From NCBI RefSeq assembly GCF_034377285.1, contig NZ_CP139715.1, forward strand, positions 2,092,001 through 2,156,000: a stretch of DNA of 64,000 nucleotides. Direction: 5' to 3'. The stretch is from Thalassobaculum sp. OXR-137. GTDB taxonomy: Bacteria > Pseudomonadota > Alphaproteobacteria > Thalassobaculales > Thalassobaculaceae. The position numbers and the translations under genes were made by a program. Under the pieces are notes generated by a model that was not told where the DNA came from, made no database searches, and saw only the letters and a list, made by a program, of their open reading frames with translations. Positions 56,645 to 64,000 of this stretch are shown here, piece after piece. Within the stretch, counting starts at the first letter, position 1; the number at the start of each line of letters is the position of its first letter.

Positions 56645-56682
56645 CCGTTCCCAGCCATTACCGGAGGGCGCGTGCCCCCGCC

Positions 56683-58056
56683 TCAGATAATCTCGAAATA
56701 CCGCGCCAACTCCCAGTCGGTCACGTGCCGGCGGTACTCGCGCTCCTCCCACATCCGGCTGGCGGAGAAGTGGTCGACGAAAGCGTCGCCGAACAGGTCC
56801 CGTGCCGCTTTCGACCGCTTCAGCCGGGCCGCCGCCTCGCCCAGAGAGCCGGGCAGGGCGGCCTTGGCCGGGAACTTCTTGGCGTAGGCGTTGCCGGTCA
56901 CGCCCTCGCCGGGCTCGACTTTGTTCTCGATGCCCCACAGGCCGGAGCCGATCGCCGCCGCCATCGCCAGATACGGGTTCGCGTCGGCCGCCGCCACCCG
57001 GTACTCCACCCGCTGCGACTTGGGCGAGCCCTCGATCACCCGCAGCGAGGTGGTGCGGTTGTCGGCCGCCCAATTGGCATGGGTCGGCGCCCAGAAGCCG
57101 GGGATCAGCCGGGTGTAGGAGTTGATCGTCGACGCGGTCATCGACAGCAGCTCCGGCATCAGCGCCTGCTGGCCGCCGACGAACCAGCGCATGGTGTCGG
57201 ACATGCTGTAGGTGCTCTTGGGGTCGTGGAAGACTGGGGCGCCGTCCTTGGTCGTCAGGGAGGTGTGGATGTGGCCGGACTGGCCCGGATAGTCCATCGA
57301 CCACTTGGCCATGAAGCTGGCCATGATGTCGTGGCGCTGGAAGAACACCTTGGTGAAGGTCTTGAACAGGGCGGCCCGGTCGGCGGCGACCAGGGCGTCG
57401 TCCACCTTGATCGCTGCCTCCATCACCCCCGGGCCGGTCTCCGTGTGCAGCCCCTCCACGGGGAAGTCCATCAGTTCGCACATCTCCAGGAACATCAGGT
57501 GCAGGTCGGCATGCACCGACGAGCGGATGCCGGAATAGCCGAAGAAGCCGGGGGTCAGCGGCTTGAGGTCCCGGTAGCCCTTCTCACGCACCGAATGGGG
57601 CGTCTCGTCGAACAGGAAGAACTCGTACTCGGCCGCCGCCTTGACGGCGAAGCCCATGTCGTCGGCCTTCTTCAGCACCCGGCGCAGGGTGCCGCGCGGG
57701 CAGACCCCCTCCCACTTGCCGGCGAACTCGCCCAGCACCATGACCATATCCGGCTCGAAGGCCACGTCGCGGGCGGTGTCCGGCAGCAGACGCACCTCGG
57801 CGTCCGGATAGCCGGTATGCCAGCCCGTGACGTCCACCGCCGGGTCCTCGTAGAGCTGGTCGTTGCTGTCCCAGCCGAGCACCACGTCGCAGAAACCGAA
57901 CCCGCCCTTCAACGCGCTGGCGAATTTGTCGCGCGCCATCCACTTGGCGCGGAAGATCCCGTCGATGTCGAAAACGCCGACCTTCACATGGGTGAGCGCC
58001 CGTTCGTCCACCAATGCCAGAACGTCCTCTGCGGTTTTGACGTCGCTCGGCTCCAT
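56683..58056 (-). CDS. Glutamine synthetase family protein (gamma-glutamylpolyamine ligase-like)
   Basis: Protein of 457 aa with the GS catalytic core: the metal/glutamate segment AAAEYEFFLFDE, TETGPGVMEAAIKVDDALVA, the histidine block YPGQSGHIHTSLTTKDG and ATP/ammonia-side RVIEGSPKSQRVEYRVAAAD. The N-terminal beta-grasp domain is short (KVGVFDIDGIFRAKWMARDK), as in PuuA/GlnA3-type enzymes that glutamylate amines rather than ammonia. It is therefore probably a gamma-glutamylputrescine-type ligase or ethanolamine analogue. ATG 58056 has CAGGAG upstream. Divergent from a RraA-family gene about 90 bp away. Confidence 0.87.
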   Translation of the reverse strand: MEPSDVKTAEDVLALVDERALTHVKVGVFDIDGIFRAKWMARDKFASALKGGFGFCDVVLGWDSNDQLYEDPAVDVTGWHTGYPDAEVRLLPDTARDVAFEPDMVMVLGEFAGKWEGVCPRGTLRRVLKKADDMGFAVKAAAEYEFFLFDETPHSVREKGYRDLKPLTPGFFGYSGIRSSVHADLHLMFLEMCELMDFPVEGLHTETGPGVMEAAIKVDDALVAADRAALFKTFTKVFFQRHDIMASFMAKWSMDYPGQSGHIHTSLTTKDGAPVFHDPKSTYSMSDTMRWFVGGQQALMPELLSMTASTINSYTRLIPGFWAPTHANWAADNRTTSLRVIEGSPKSQRVEYRVAAADANPYLAMAAAIGSGLWGIENKVEPGEGVTGNAYAKKFPAKAALPGSLGEAAARLKRSKAARDLFGDAFVDHFSASRMWEEREYRRHVTDWELARYFEII

Positions 58057-58145
58057 GCGCCACACTCCTGTTCGCGTTGTTCGACGCGGCTACTCTAAAG
58101 ACAACCAATGGCGGACTGAAAGCCGCCTGTGCGAGGGAGAGGAAG

Positions 58146-58793
58146 ATGGCGGATCTCGCCGATCGGCTGCTCGGCTGTTACGCCAGCGCCGTGCACGATG
58201 TGCTGCGGGTGATGGGGTACGGCAACCAGGTTCTGCCGCCGACCATCAGGGCGCTCGATCCGACCAAGCGGGTGGCGGGCGAGATCTACACCATCTCCGG
58301 TCATATCGATCAGACTCTGAGCCGGCACGAGACGCTGCTGCGCTGGTCCCGCGTGCTGTCGCGGGTGCCGGGCGGCAAGGTTCTGGTCTGCCAGCCCAAC
58401 ACCAAGGCGGTGGCGCTGATGGGGGAGCTGTCGGCCCAGGCGCTGACGGTGAAGGACACCCGCGGCTATGTGGTGGACGGCCATTGCCGGGACACCGACT
58501 TTATCCTCGACATGGGCTTCCCGGTGTTCTGCGAACTCAACACCCCGGCCGATATCGTGGAGCGCTGGACCTATGACGCCCTGGGCGAGCCGATCACCAT
58601 CGGGACGGTGACGGTACGCTCCGGCGACTGGCTGATCGGCGACCGGGACGGGGTGGTGATCATCCCGGGCGAAATCGCCGAGGAGGTGGTGGCCGAGACC
58701 GAGAAGGTGGTCTCCACCGAGGGCGACATGCGCAAGGCGATTCTGGAGGGCATGGATCCGGAGCAGGCCTACCTGAAGTTCGGCAAGTTCTGA
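58146..58793 (+). CDS. RraA family protein (aldolase-like)
   Basis: Protein of 215 aa with the RraA fold. The active-site run GELSAQALTVKDTRGYVVDG followed by HCRD keeps the G-E-L, G-x-V-x-D-G and R-D elements of HMG/CHA aldolases. It is only distantly similar to the RraA-like protein at 40827-41552. Start ATG 58146 is preferred over 58077 because GAGGGAGAGGAAG precedes it. The substrate is unknown; divergent position next to the GS-like ligase may mean shared regulation. Confidence 0.82.
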   Translation: MADLADRLLGCYASAVHDVLRVMGYGNQVLPPTIRALDPTKRVAGEIYTISGHIDQTLSRHETLLRWSRVLSRVPGGKVLVCQPNTKAVALMGELSAQALTVKDTRGYVVDGHCRDTDFILDMGFPVFCELNTPADIVERWTYDALGEPITIGTVTVRSGDWLIGDRDGVVIIPGEIAEEVVAETEKVVSTEGDMRKAILEGMDPEQAYLKFGKF

Positions 58794-58899
58794 GGCGCAG
58801 CCCGGGAATACCGGCGTCTGGAGCGGCGGCGGCGGGTCCGCTACACTGTCCTCCGGACGACGGGAAAGCGGGGCAACCGGCAGGGGAGGACCTGACGGC

Positions 58900-59403
58900 A
58901 TGCGCATATCTCACATCCTGGCGGTAATTCTCGGCGCAGGGGTTCTCGCCGCGGCGCTCGTCGGCCTGGGCGCGCGGCCGGCGTTCGCCGACTTCCTGTG
59001 GTTCGGCGGTCCCAAGGACAAACTGTCTCTCTCCATCGCGGTGGAGGACAATGTCAGCGGCGGCTGCTGGGCGGACCGGGAGGGAACCGTCGACCACATC
59101 GCCGGGACGCTGACAGGCTACGGCATCACCGTCGACGACCGGGCACCGCTCAATCTCGTGCTCTTCGCGATCGGCTCCCCCTCGGCGACGGGACAGTATC
59201 GCAAGGACCTGTCCTGTGTCGGCGTGCTTCAGGTCCGGGTCAGCTCTCTGGAGGTTTCGGAGGATCGCAGTTTCCGGGTGACCAGCCTGTATGACCAGGA
59301 ACGGCTGCTGGTCTCCCACCACGTGCTCGACCGCGCGATCGGGACCTTGACGGTGGAACTGGTCGACAATTTCGCCCGGCGCTATGCGGAGAAGCGTGAG
59401 TAG
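58900..59403 (+). CDS. Exported protein of unknown function
   Basis: Protein of 167 aa. The N-terminal hydrophobic segment (ILAVILGAGVLAAALVGLGA) ends with a likely cleavage site after FA (ARPAFA then DFLWFGG). The mature part holds two cysteines (GGCWAD and DLSCVG) that could form a disulfide, and beta-rich stretches. No family is recognised. It follows the RraA gene by about 100 bp on the same strand but without evident link. Confidence 0.66.
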   Translation: MRISHILAVILGAGVLAAALVGLGARPAFADFLWFGGPKDKLSLSIAVEDNVSGGCWADREGTVDHIAGTLTGYGITVDDRAPLNLVLFAIGSPSATGQYRKDLSCVGVLQVRVSSLEVSEDRSFRVTSLYDQERLLVSHHVLDRAIGTLTVELVDNFARRYAEKRE

Positions 59404-59422
59404 GGGTTCGCCCGGATCTTTT

Positions 59423-59586
59423 CCCTCTCTCACTCCCGGAACCAGTCCAGGGAGCGCGAGATGAGACCCTGAAGCCGGTACATCTGCATTCCCCGGATTT
59501 ATTCCGGGGCAAGGTTTCCATGTGATCGACCTCTGACGCGCAGGCTCTGGCCTCGCCCCGGAATAAATCCGGGGAGTGCGAGAGGG
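59423..59586. repeat. Intergenic nested inverted repeat
   Basis: Inner perfect 20-bp arms CCCCGGATTTATTCCGGGGC (59491-59510) and complement (59555-59574). Each arm is itself a small near-hairpin. Outer arms CCCTCTCTCACTCCC and GGGAGTGCGAGAGGG extend the pairing. It lies between the exported protein and the convergent beta-lactamase gene. Confidence 0.8.
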
Positions 59587-59608
59587 GGCGGTTCCGCGGA
59601 AGCGCCCC

Positions 59609-60436
59609 TCACTTCGGCATCGCCTCGGCCCGGTCGAAATAGGCCGCGAACAGCCCGTCCCGGGTTTTCGGTCCCGCCGGTTTCTCCGGCTTCTCGGTTT
59701 CCTGCACCAGCCGGGCGAAGACCACCCGGCGGCCGTCGCGCTCGGCCCAGCCGACGAACCAGCCGAACGGCTCGCCCCACATCAGGCTTCCCTTGTCGTC
59801 GCGGGGCAGGCCGGAGCCGGTCTTGCCGTGGACGTGCCAGCCGCCCGGCCGCACGCCGTAATCGGTGATCGCCGCCGTGTTCTCCACCGCCGCCTGGGAC
59901 ACCGGCAGCTCGCCGGCCAGCATCCGCTGCAGGAAGGCCACCTGCTCGGCCGGCGAGATCTTCAGGGAGGCGCTCAGCCAGGCGTCGGTCAGCCCGTTAT
60001 CCTCGCCCCGTTCTCCGCTCAGGTCTTGGTTGCCGTAGTCGAAACCGTCCACATAGGACCGGAACCGCTCCAGCCCGAGGCGGCTGGTGACCTGCTGGGA
60101 ATACCAGACGACGGATTCCTGCATCCAGCGGGTCGGGTCGGTCGGCTGCTTCCAGGCCTCGCGCCAGTCCACATAGCCCTTGCGGAACGGCATCTCCGGC
60201 TCGCTCGGCGAGGTCAGGATGCCGGCGTCGAACCCCATCAGGGCGATCGCGATCTTGAAAGTGGAGGCGGGGGAGTATCGGGTGTCGCAGTCGCCGTCGG
60301 AGACCAGCGTTCGGGGCGCTTCGGCGCCGGGAGCGGTCACTTCCTCGATCAGGGTGCAGACGATCCGGCTTTCGGCCGCCGCCGGCCCGGCGAGAAGGAT
60401 CTGGGCGAAGAGCAGGGAGAGCAGCAGTCGACGCAT
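59609..60436 (-). CDS. Class D (OXA-type) beta-lactamase
   Basis: Serine beta-lactamase of 275 aa with signal peptide (LLLSLLFAQILLAGPAAA then ESR). The class D signatures are S58-T-F-K61 (SPASTFKI), S108-V-V, Y134-G-N (FDYGNQDLS) and K205-T-G (HGKTGSGL), with W in FGWFVGW. It probably hydrolyses penicillins in the periplasm. Sequence motifs show an OXA enzyme but not its spectrum. The frame extends far upstream without a family match, so start ATG 60436 with AAGGAAAGG is used. No mobile element adjoins it, so it looks like a resident chromosomal gene. Confidence 0.9.
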   Translation of the reverse strand: MRRLLLSLLFAQILLAGPAAAESRIVCTLIEEVTAPGAEAPRTLVSDGDCDTRYSPASTFKIAIALMGFDAGILTSPSEPEMPFRKGYVDWREAWKQPTDPTRWMQESVVWYSQQVTSRLGLERFRSYVDGFDYGNQDLSGERGEDNGLTDAWLSASLKISPAEQVAFLQRMLAGELPVSQAAVENTAAITDYGVRPGGWHVHGKTGSGLPRDDKGSLMWGEPFGWFVGWAERDGRRVVFARLVQETEKPEKPAGPKTRDGLFAAYFDRAEAMPK

Positions 60437-60643
60437 CGGGGGCCTTTCCTTGGGGTGGTGGAACCGGTCGTCAGTAGGGCGTGCGAACAGGTCTGCATGA
60501 TGGCGCCGGCCGCCGCAATACCGTCGCCATTCGACCCGTGGCCGGATCGCCACAAGCCCCGCCGCGGATAGGCGCTTATCAGCGGCGCCGGGCTTTGCCA
60601 TTCTTGCCGACCAATCAACAAGCAATCCGACGGGGAGGCCTGC

Positions 60644-61432
60644 ATGGACCTGGGAGTGAAGGGGAAGACCGCGCTGATCACCGGCGCGTCGAAGGGGATC
60701 GGCCGCGGCGTGGCCGACAGCCTGGCGGCCGAGGGCTGCAACCTGCGCCTGGCCGCGCGGTCGGGCGACATGCTGGAGCAAGCCGCCGCCGAGCTCCGCG
60801 ACGCCTACGGGGTCACGGTCGCGGTCCATGCCTGCGACATCACCGCGCCCGGCGTGATCGACGAGCTGGCCGCCGGCGGAATCCCGGACATTCTGGTGAA
60901 CAATGCCGGTGCCATCCCGGCTGGCGATATCGAGGCGATGGTCGAGGAGCGCTGGCGCGACGCCTGGGAACTGAAGGTCTTCGGCTACATCAACATGACC
61001 CGCAAGTTCTTCTCCGCCATGAAGCAGCGCGGCCATGGCGTGATCTGCAACGTCACCGGATTGGCGGCCGACAAGACCGACTTCAACTACGTGGCCGGCA
61101 CCACCGGCAACGCGGGGCTGAACGCCTTCACCAAGGCGGTCGGCGGGGTGAGCCTGGAATACGGCGTGCGCGTCTTCGCCGTCAGCCCCGGCCCGGTCCA
61201 GACCGAGCGCCTGATCGGCCTGCTGAAGACCCGCGCGGTGCAGGACGGCGGCAGCGAGGACAACTGGCAGAGCTACATGTCCGGCATGCCGATCCAGCGC
61301 GCCGCCACGGTGCCCGAGGTCGCCGACACCGTCGCCTTCTTGGTCAGCGAGCGGGCCAGTTACTTCACCGGCCAGGTCGTGACCGTCGATGGCGGCATGG
61401 GCTCGCGCGGCGGCAGCTTCGCGAACAAATAA
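60644..61432 (+). CDS. SDR family oxidoreductase lacking the canonical catalytic lysine
   Basis: Protein of 262 aa with cofactor motif TGASKGIG (residues 13-20) and NNAG (86-89). At the active site the tyrosine Y149 is followed by V-A-G-T153 rather than Y-x-x-x-K, and the usual serine region reads CNVTGLAA. The related segment NYVAGTTGNAGLNAFTKAVG belongs to an SDR subgroup with this change, so activity may differ. The C-terminus VVTVDGGMGS is typical. It lies 57 bp upstream of a PLP aminotransferase on the same strand and a metA gene follows, suggesting one transcription unit. Confidence 0.84.
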   Translation: MDLGVKGKTALITGASKGIGRGVADSLAAEGCNLRLAARSGDMLEQAAAELRDAYGVTVAVHACDITAPGVIDELAAGGIPDILVNNAGAIPAGDIEAMVEERWRDAWELKVFGYINMTRKFFSAMKQRGHGVICNVTGLAADKTDFNYVAGTTGNAGLNAFTKAVGGVSLEYGVRVFAVSPGPVQTERLIGLLKTRAVQDGGSEDNWQSYMSGMPIQRAATVPEVADTVAFLVSERASYFTGQVVTVDGGMGSRGGSFANK

Positions 61433-61489
61433 CCAACGGCACCCACAACCAAGAAACGGTCCGAACGAGACCATCCCGGAGGAAACCCG

Positions 61490-62722
61490 ATGCCTTTCGA
61501 TTTCGCCCCGCTGCTCAATCCCAAGCTGCCCCCCGCCGCCGGGAAGTTCGGCGGGTTCCCGAAGTACAACTTCGTCGGCGGCCACAATGACGGGGACAGC
61601 ATCCCGGTGCAGGTCCTGGCCGACGCGGTCAGCCGGGCGCTGTTGCGGGAGGGCAATGCGCTGGCGACCTACGGGATGCAGAGCGGGCCGCAGGGCTATC
61701 GTCCCCTGCGTGAGGCGGTGGCGCAGATCCTGGAGCGCCGAGCCGGGATGAAGACCGATCCGGACGAGGTGCTGATCACCGGCGGCTCGCTGCAGGCCAT
61801 GGACCTGGTCAACAACGCCCTGCTGGAACCGGGGGACACGGTGATCATCGAGGAGGCCTGCTACGGCGGGGCGATGACCAAGCTGAAGAAGCTCGGCGTC
61901 GACTGGGTCGGCGTGCCGGTCGACGGCGACGGCATGCGCATGGACGTGCTGGCCGAGACGCTCGACAGCCTGAAGGCGGCGGGCAAGCGGGTGAAGTTCA
62001 TCTACACGATCCCGACCGTGCAGAACCCGACCGGCACCGTCCTGTCGCTGCCGCGCCGCCACGAGATGCTGAAGCTGGCCGAGAAGCACGGCATCGCCAT
62101 CTTTGAGGACGACTGCTACTGCGACCTGATCTTCGACGGCCCCTATGCGGACCAGCGTCCGCCGGCGATCCGCGCGCTCGATGACAGCGGGCGGGTGGTC
62201 TACTGCGGCTCCTTCTCCAAGTCGATCGCCCCCGCTCTCCGGGTCGGCTATGTGGTCGCCGACTGGCCGGTGCTGAGCCGCATCCTGGCGCAGAAGTCGG
62301 ATGGCGGCACCGGGGCGGTGGAACAGCTCCTGCTGGCCGAGTTCGCAAAGGATTTCGACGCCCATGTCGGGTCGCTGAACAAGATCCTGAAGGGCAAGGC
62401 CGACGCCCTGGTCGAGGCGCTGGAGGCTGAGTTCGGCACGGCGGCCGAGTTTACGCGGCCGACCGGTGGTATCTTCCTGTGGGTCACCCTGCCGGCGGAG
62501 GTCGACACCACCCGCCTCGCCCAGGTCGCCGCGGCCGAGGGCGTTGCGGTAAACCCCGGTGCGGAGTGGTCGGCGGACCCGGAATCCGGTAAGCGACGTA
62601 TCCGCATCTGCTTCGCCCATCCCTCGGCGGAGACGATCAAGGAAGGAATGGCCAGGCTCGCCGAGATCTGTCACCGCGAATTCGGTGTCCCGGCGCGCGG
62701 CCGCAATGTGGAACGGAGTTAG
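61490..62722 (+). CDS. PLP-dependent aminotransferase (MocR/2-aminoadipate-type)
   Basis: Fold-type I aminotransferase of 410 aa without the MocR DNA-binding domain. The PLP lysine is K244 in CGSFSKSIAPALRVGY; YTIPTVQNPTGTVLSLPRR and the motif ATYGMQSGPQGYRPLREAVA are typical of the LysN/2-aminoadipate transaminase branch. Preferred amino donor is unknown. Located between an SDR and metA in the same orientation with short gaps. Confidence 0.87.
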   Translation: MPFDFAPLLNPKLPPAAGKFGGFPKYNFVGGHNDGDSIPVQVLADAVSRALLREGNALATYGMQSGPQGYRPLREAVAQILERRAGMKTDPDEVLITGGSLQAMDLVNNALLEPGDTVIIEEACYGGAMTKLKKLGVDWVGVPVDGDGMRMDVLAETLDSLKAAGKRVKFIYTIPTVQNPTGTVLSLPRRHEMLKLAEKHGIAIFEDDCYCDLIFDGPYADQRPPAIRALDDSGRVVYCGSFSKSIAPALRVGYVVADWPVLSRILAQKSDGGTGAVEQLLLAEFAKDFDAHVGSLNKILKGKADALVEALEAEFGTAAEFTRPTGGIFLWVTLPAEVDTTRLAQVAAAEGVAVNPGAEWSADPESGKRRIRICFAHPSAETIKEGMARLAEICHREFGVPARGRNVERS

Positions 62723-62778
62723 AAATTGACCCAATCGTCATCGACTGCGTCGGCCCTCGCTGAGAGCGGGGGCCGCTG

Positions 62779-63699
62779 ATGCCGATCAAGATCCCCGACG
62801 ATCTCCCCGCCCGCGCCCAGCTCGAGGCTGAGGGGGTGGCGGTCATGGACGAGGCCACCGCCATTCGCCAGGACATCCGCCCGATGCGGATCGGCCTGCT
62901 GAACCTGATGCCGAACAAGATCCGCACGGAAACCCAGTTCGCCCGGCTGCTCGGTGCGACGCCGCTGCAGGTCGAGCTGACGCTGGTGAAGATCACCAAT
63001 CACGTCGCCCGCAACACCTCCAGCGACCACATCATCTCGTTCTACCAGAACTGGGAGGACATCCGGGACCAGCGGTTCGACGGGTTCATCATCACCGGTG
63101 CGCCGATCGAGCAGCTCGAGTACGAGGAGGTCACCTACTGGGACGAGTTGCGCCGCATCTTCGACTGGACCCAGACCAACGTGCACGGCTGCCTCAATAT
63201 CTGCTGGGGGGCCCAGGCCGCCGTCCACCATTTCCACGGCATGCCGAAATACGACCTGCCGAAGAAGGCGTTCGGCGTGTTCCGGCATCAGGCGCTGGAC
63301 AGCACCTCGCGCTACCTGCGCGGCTTCTCCGACAATTTCGTGATCCCGGTGTCGCGCTGGACCGAGGTCCGCTCCGAGGACATTCCGGCCGATAGCGGGA
63401 TGGAGGTGCTGGTGGAGTCGAAGGACACCGGGCTGTGCCTGCTGGACGACCCGAAATGCCGGTCGCTGCACATGTTCAACCACATCGAATACGACTCGCT
63501 GTCGCTCGGCGAGGAGTATTTCCGAGACGTGGAGAGCGGCAAGCCGATCGACGTGCCGCACGACTACTTCCCGAACAACGATCCGTCGCTGCCGCCGGAG
63601 AACCGGTGGCGCAGTCAGGCCTACCTGCTGTTCTGCAACTGGATCAACGAGATCTACCAGACCACGCCTTTCGATCTGAAGGATATCGGACAGCGCTGA
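62779..63699 (+). CDS. metA: Homoserine O-acyltransferase MetA (predicted acetyl-CoA type)
   Basis: Protein of 306 aa. Catalytic C142 ([16 protein letters not shown]), H235 and E237 (MFNHIEYDS) are present, and the start [20 protein letters not shown] matches MetA throughout. Residue 111 is glutamate ([12 protein letters not shown]), where E. coli-type succinyltransferases have glycine, so the enzyme should use acetyl-CoA to make O-acetylhomoserine. First step of methionine synthesis. No SAM riboswitch could be recognised in the 56 bp before it, where the aminotransferase ends. Confidence 0.95.
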   Translation: MPIKIPDDLPARAQLEAEGVAVMDEATAIRQDIRPMRIGLLNLMPNKIRTETQFARLLGATPLQVELTLVKITNHVARNTSSDHIISFYQNWEDIRDQRFDGFIITGAPIEQLEYEEVTYWDELRRIFDWTQTNVHGCLNICWGAQAAVHHFHGMPKYDLPKKAFGVFRHQALDSTSRYLRGFSDNFVIPVSRWTEVRSEDIPADSGMEVLVESKDTGLCLLDDPKCRSLHMFNHIEYDSLSLGEEYFRDVESGKPIDVPHDYFPNNDPSLPPENRWRSQAYLLFCNWINEIYQTTPFDLKDIGQR

Positions 63700-63732
63700 C
63701 CCGCAGCATTCAACGCCAAAGGAGAGGGACCC

Positions 63733-64000
63733 ATGGCCGCAGTGATCACCATCGCCTTGCTGGACGAGATCCAGGACGGATTCAACCGCCACGACGTCGA
63801 CGGGATCCTGTCGCATTTCGTGGAGGACTGCGTGTGGGTCATGGCCAGCGGCCCGACGCCGCCGGAGGGCCGGGTCTGTCACGGCAAGGCGGAGATCGGC
63901 CAGGTGCTGAGCGAGCGCTACAAGCAGATCCCCGACATGCGCTGGGAGGACATCCGCCACTGGATCGTCGACGACAGCAAGGCGATCTCCGAATGGGTGG
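63733..64000 (+). CDS. SnoaL-like / NTF2-fold protein, truncated by window end
   Basis: The first 89 codons are visible and remain open at the edge. The translation MAAVITIALLDEIQDGFNRH, then ILSHFVEDCVWVMASGPTPP and GKAEIGQVLSERYKQIPDMR, matches SnoaL-like polyketide cyclase or NTF2-fold proteins, which bind or isomerise small ligands. GGAGAGGG precedes the ATG. Function cannot be narrowed from the partial sequence; it follows metA by 33 bp. Confidence 0.8.
   Translation, partial: MAAVITIALLDEIQDGFNRHDVDGILSHFVEDCVWVMASGPTPPEGRVCHGKAEIGQVLSERYKQIPDMRWEDIRHWIVDDSKAISEWV

Noticed and set aside
59609-62734. Very long open frame of 1041 codons on the minus strand upstream of the beta-lactamase
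   Set aside because: The upstream part is antisense to the SDR, aminotransferase and MetA region and has the repetitive amino-acid composition of a GC-rich shadow frame. The lactamase signal peptide and ribosome site set the start at 60436.
62723-62778. SAM riboswitch before metA
   Set aside because: Only 56 bp separate metA from the upstream gene, and I found no SAM-II-like stem and pseudoknot in it.

Overview
The window is GC-rich chromosomal DNA with tightly packed genes on both strands. It probably comes from a free-living alphaproteobacterium, with Rhodospirillales-type gene content as the best guess. Support comes from two PAS_5-type PAS proteins, the corrinoid/DUF1638/virulence-factor trio, an L-threonate dehydrogenase-like gene, a flagellar motor gene and a predicted acetyl-CoA-type MetA. 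The lineage is an inference from gene content; no rRNA or tRNA gene was seen. No CRISPR array or prophage was seen. The only mobile element found is one IS21-family insertion.

Layout. 1-10.5 kb: CBS protein, MalY/PatB lyase, glutathione transferase, AEC carrier with HNH nuclease, DUF547, FliG, DksA-like protein, then a tightly packed Rieske oxygenase / adenylate cyclase / MFS run. 10.5-18.1 kb: DUF1330, sulfotransferase, PAS histidine kinase, DUF302, TauE/SafE exporter, L-threonate dehydrogenase-like enzyme, a decayed VOC gene and a FemAB/GNAT-like protein. 18.2-22.1 kb: large catalase, then a TetR gene behind a clear palindromic operator and translationally coupled to an AHSA1-VOC fusion. 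22.4-26.2 kb: a globin-coupled chemotaxis receptor split by an intact IS21-family element (51-bp imperfect terminal repeats, 6-bp target duplication ACCGTC). 26.2-36.3 kb: aldolase/PhyH pair, LepA, iron-type ABC permease with a Fur-like palindrome, FAD oxidase, gamma-glutamyltransferase, PAS_5 protein.

36.3-42.9 kb is the most system-like part. A fused MEMO1-AMMECR1 protein is divergent from its radical SAM partner (the AmmeMemoRadiSam set, function unknown). The radical SAM gene heads a plus-strand run of corrinoid protein, DUF1638, virulence-factor family protein, RraA-like aldolase and glycerate kinase. No corrinoid methyltransferase subunit or reactivase is present. 43-64 kb: second PAS_5 protein, thiolase, hybrid kinase with response regulator, EamA transporter, pyruvate kinase, O-methyltransferase, secreted dienelactone hydrolase, serine-glyoxylate-type aminotransferase, serine hydrolase, glutamine synthetase-like ligase, second RraA protein, class D beta-lactamase, an SDR lacking the usual catalytic lysine, PLP aminotransferase, MetA and a truncated SnoaL-like gene at the edge.

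Many intergenic spaces carry long imperfect inverted repeats of at least six sequence families. Three families recur within the window or share clear cores, and two copies of one family hold different short tandem repeats in their loops. These are the main non-coding structure here.
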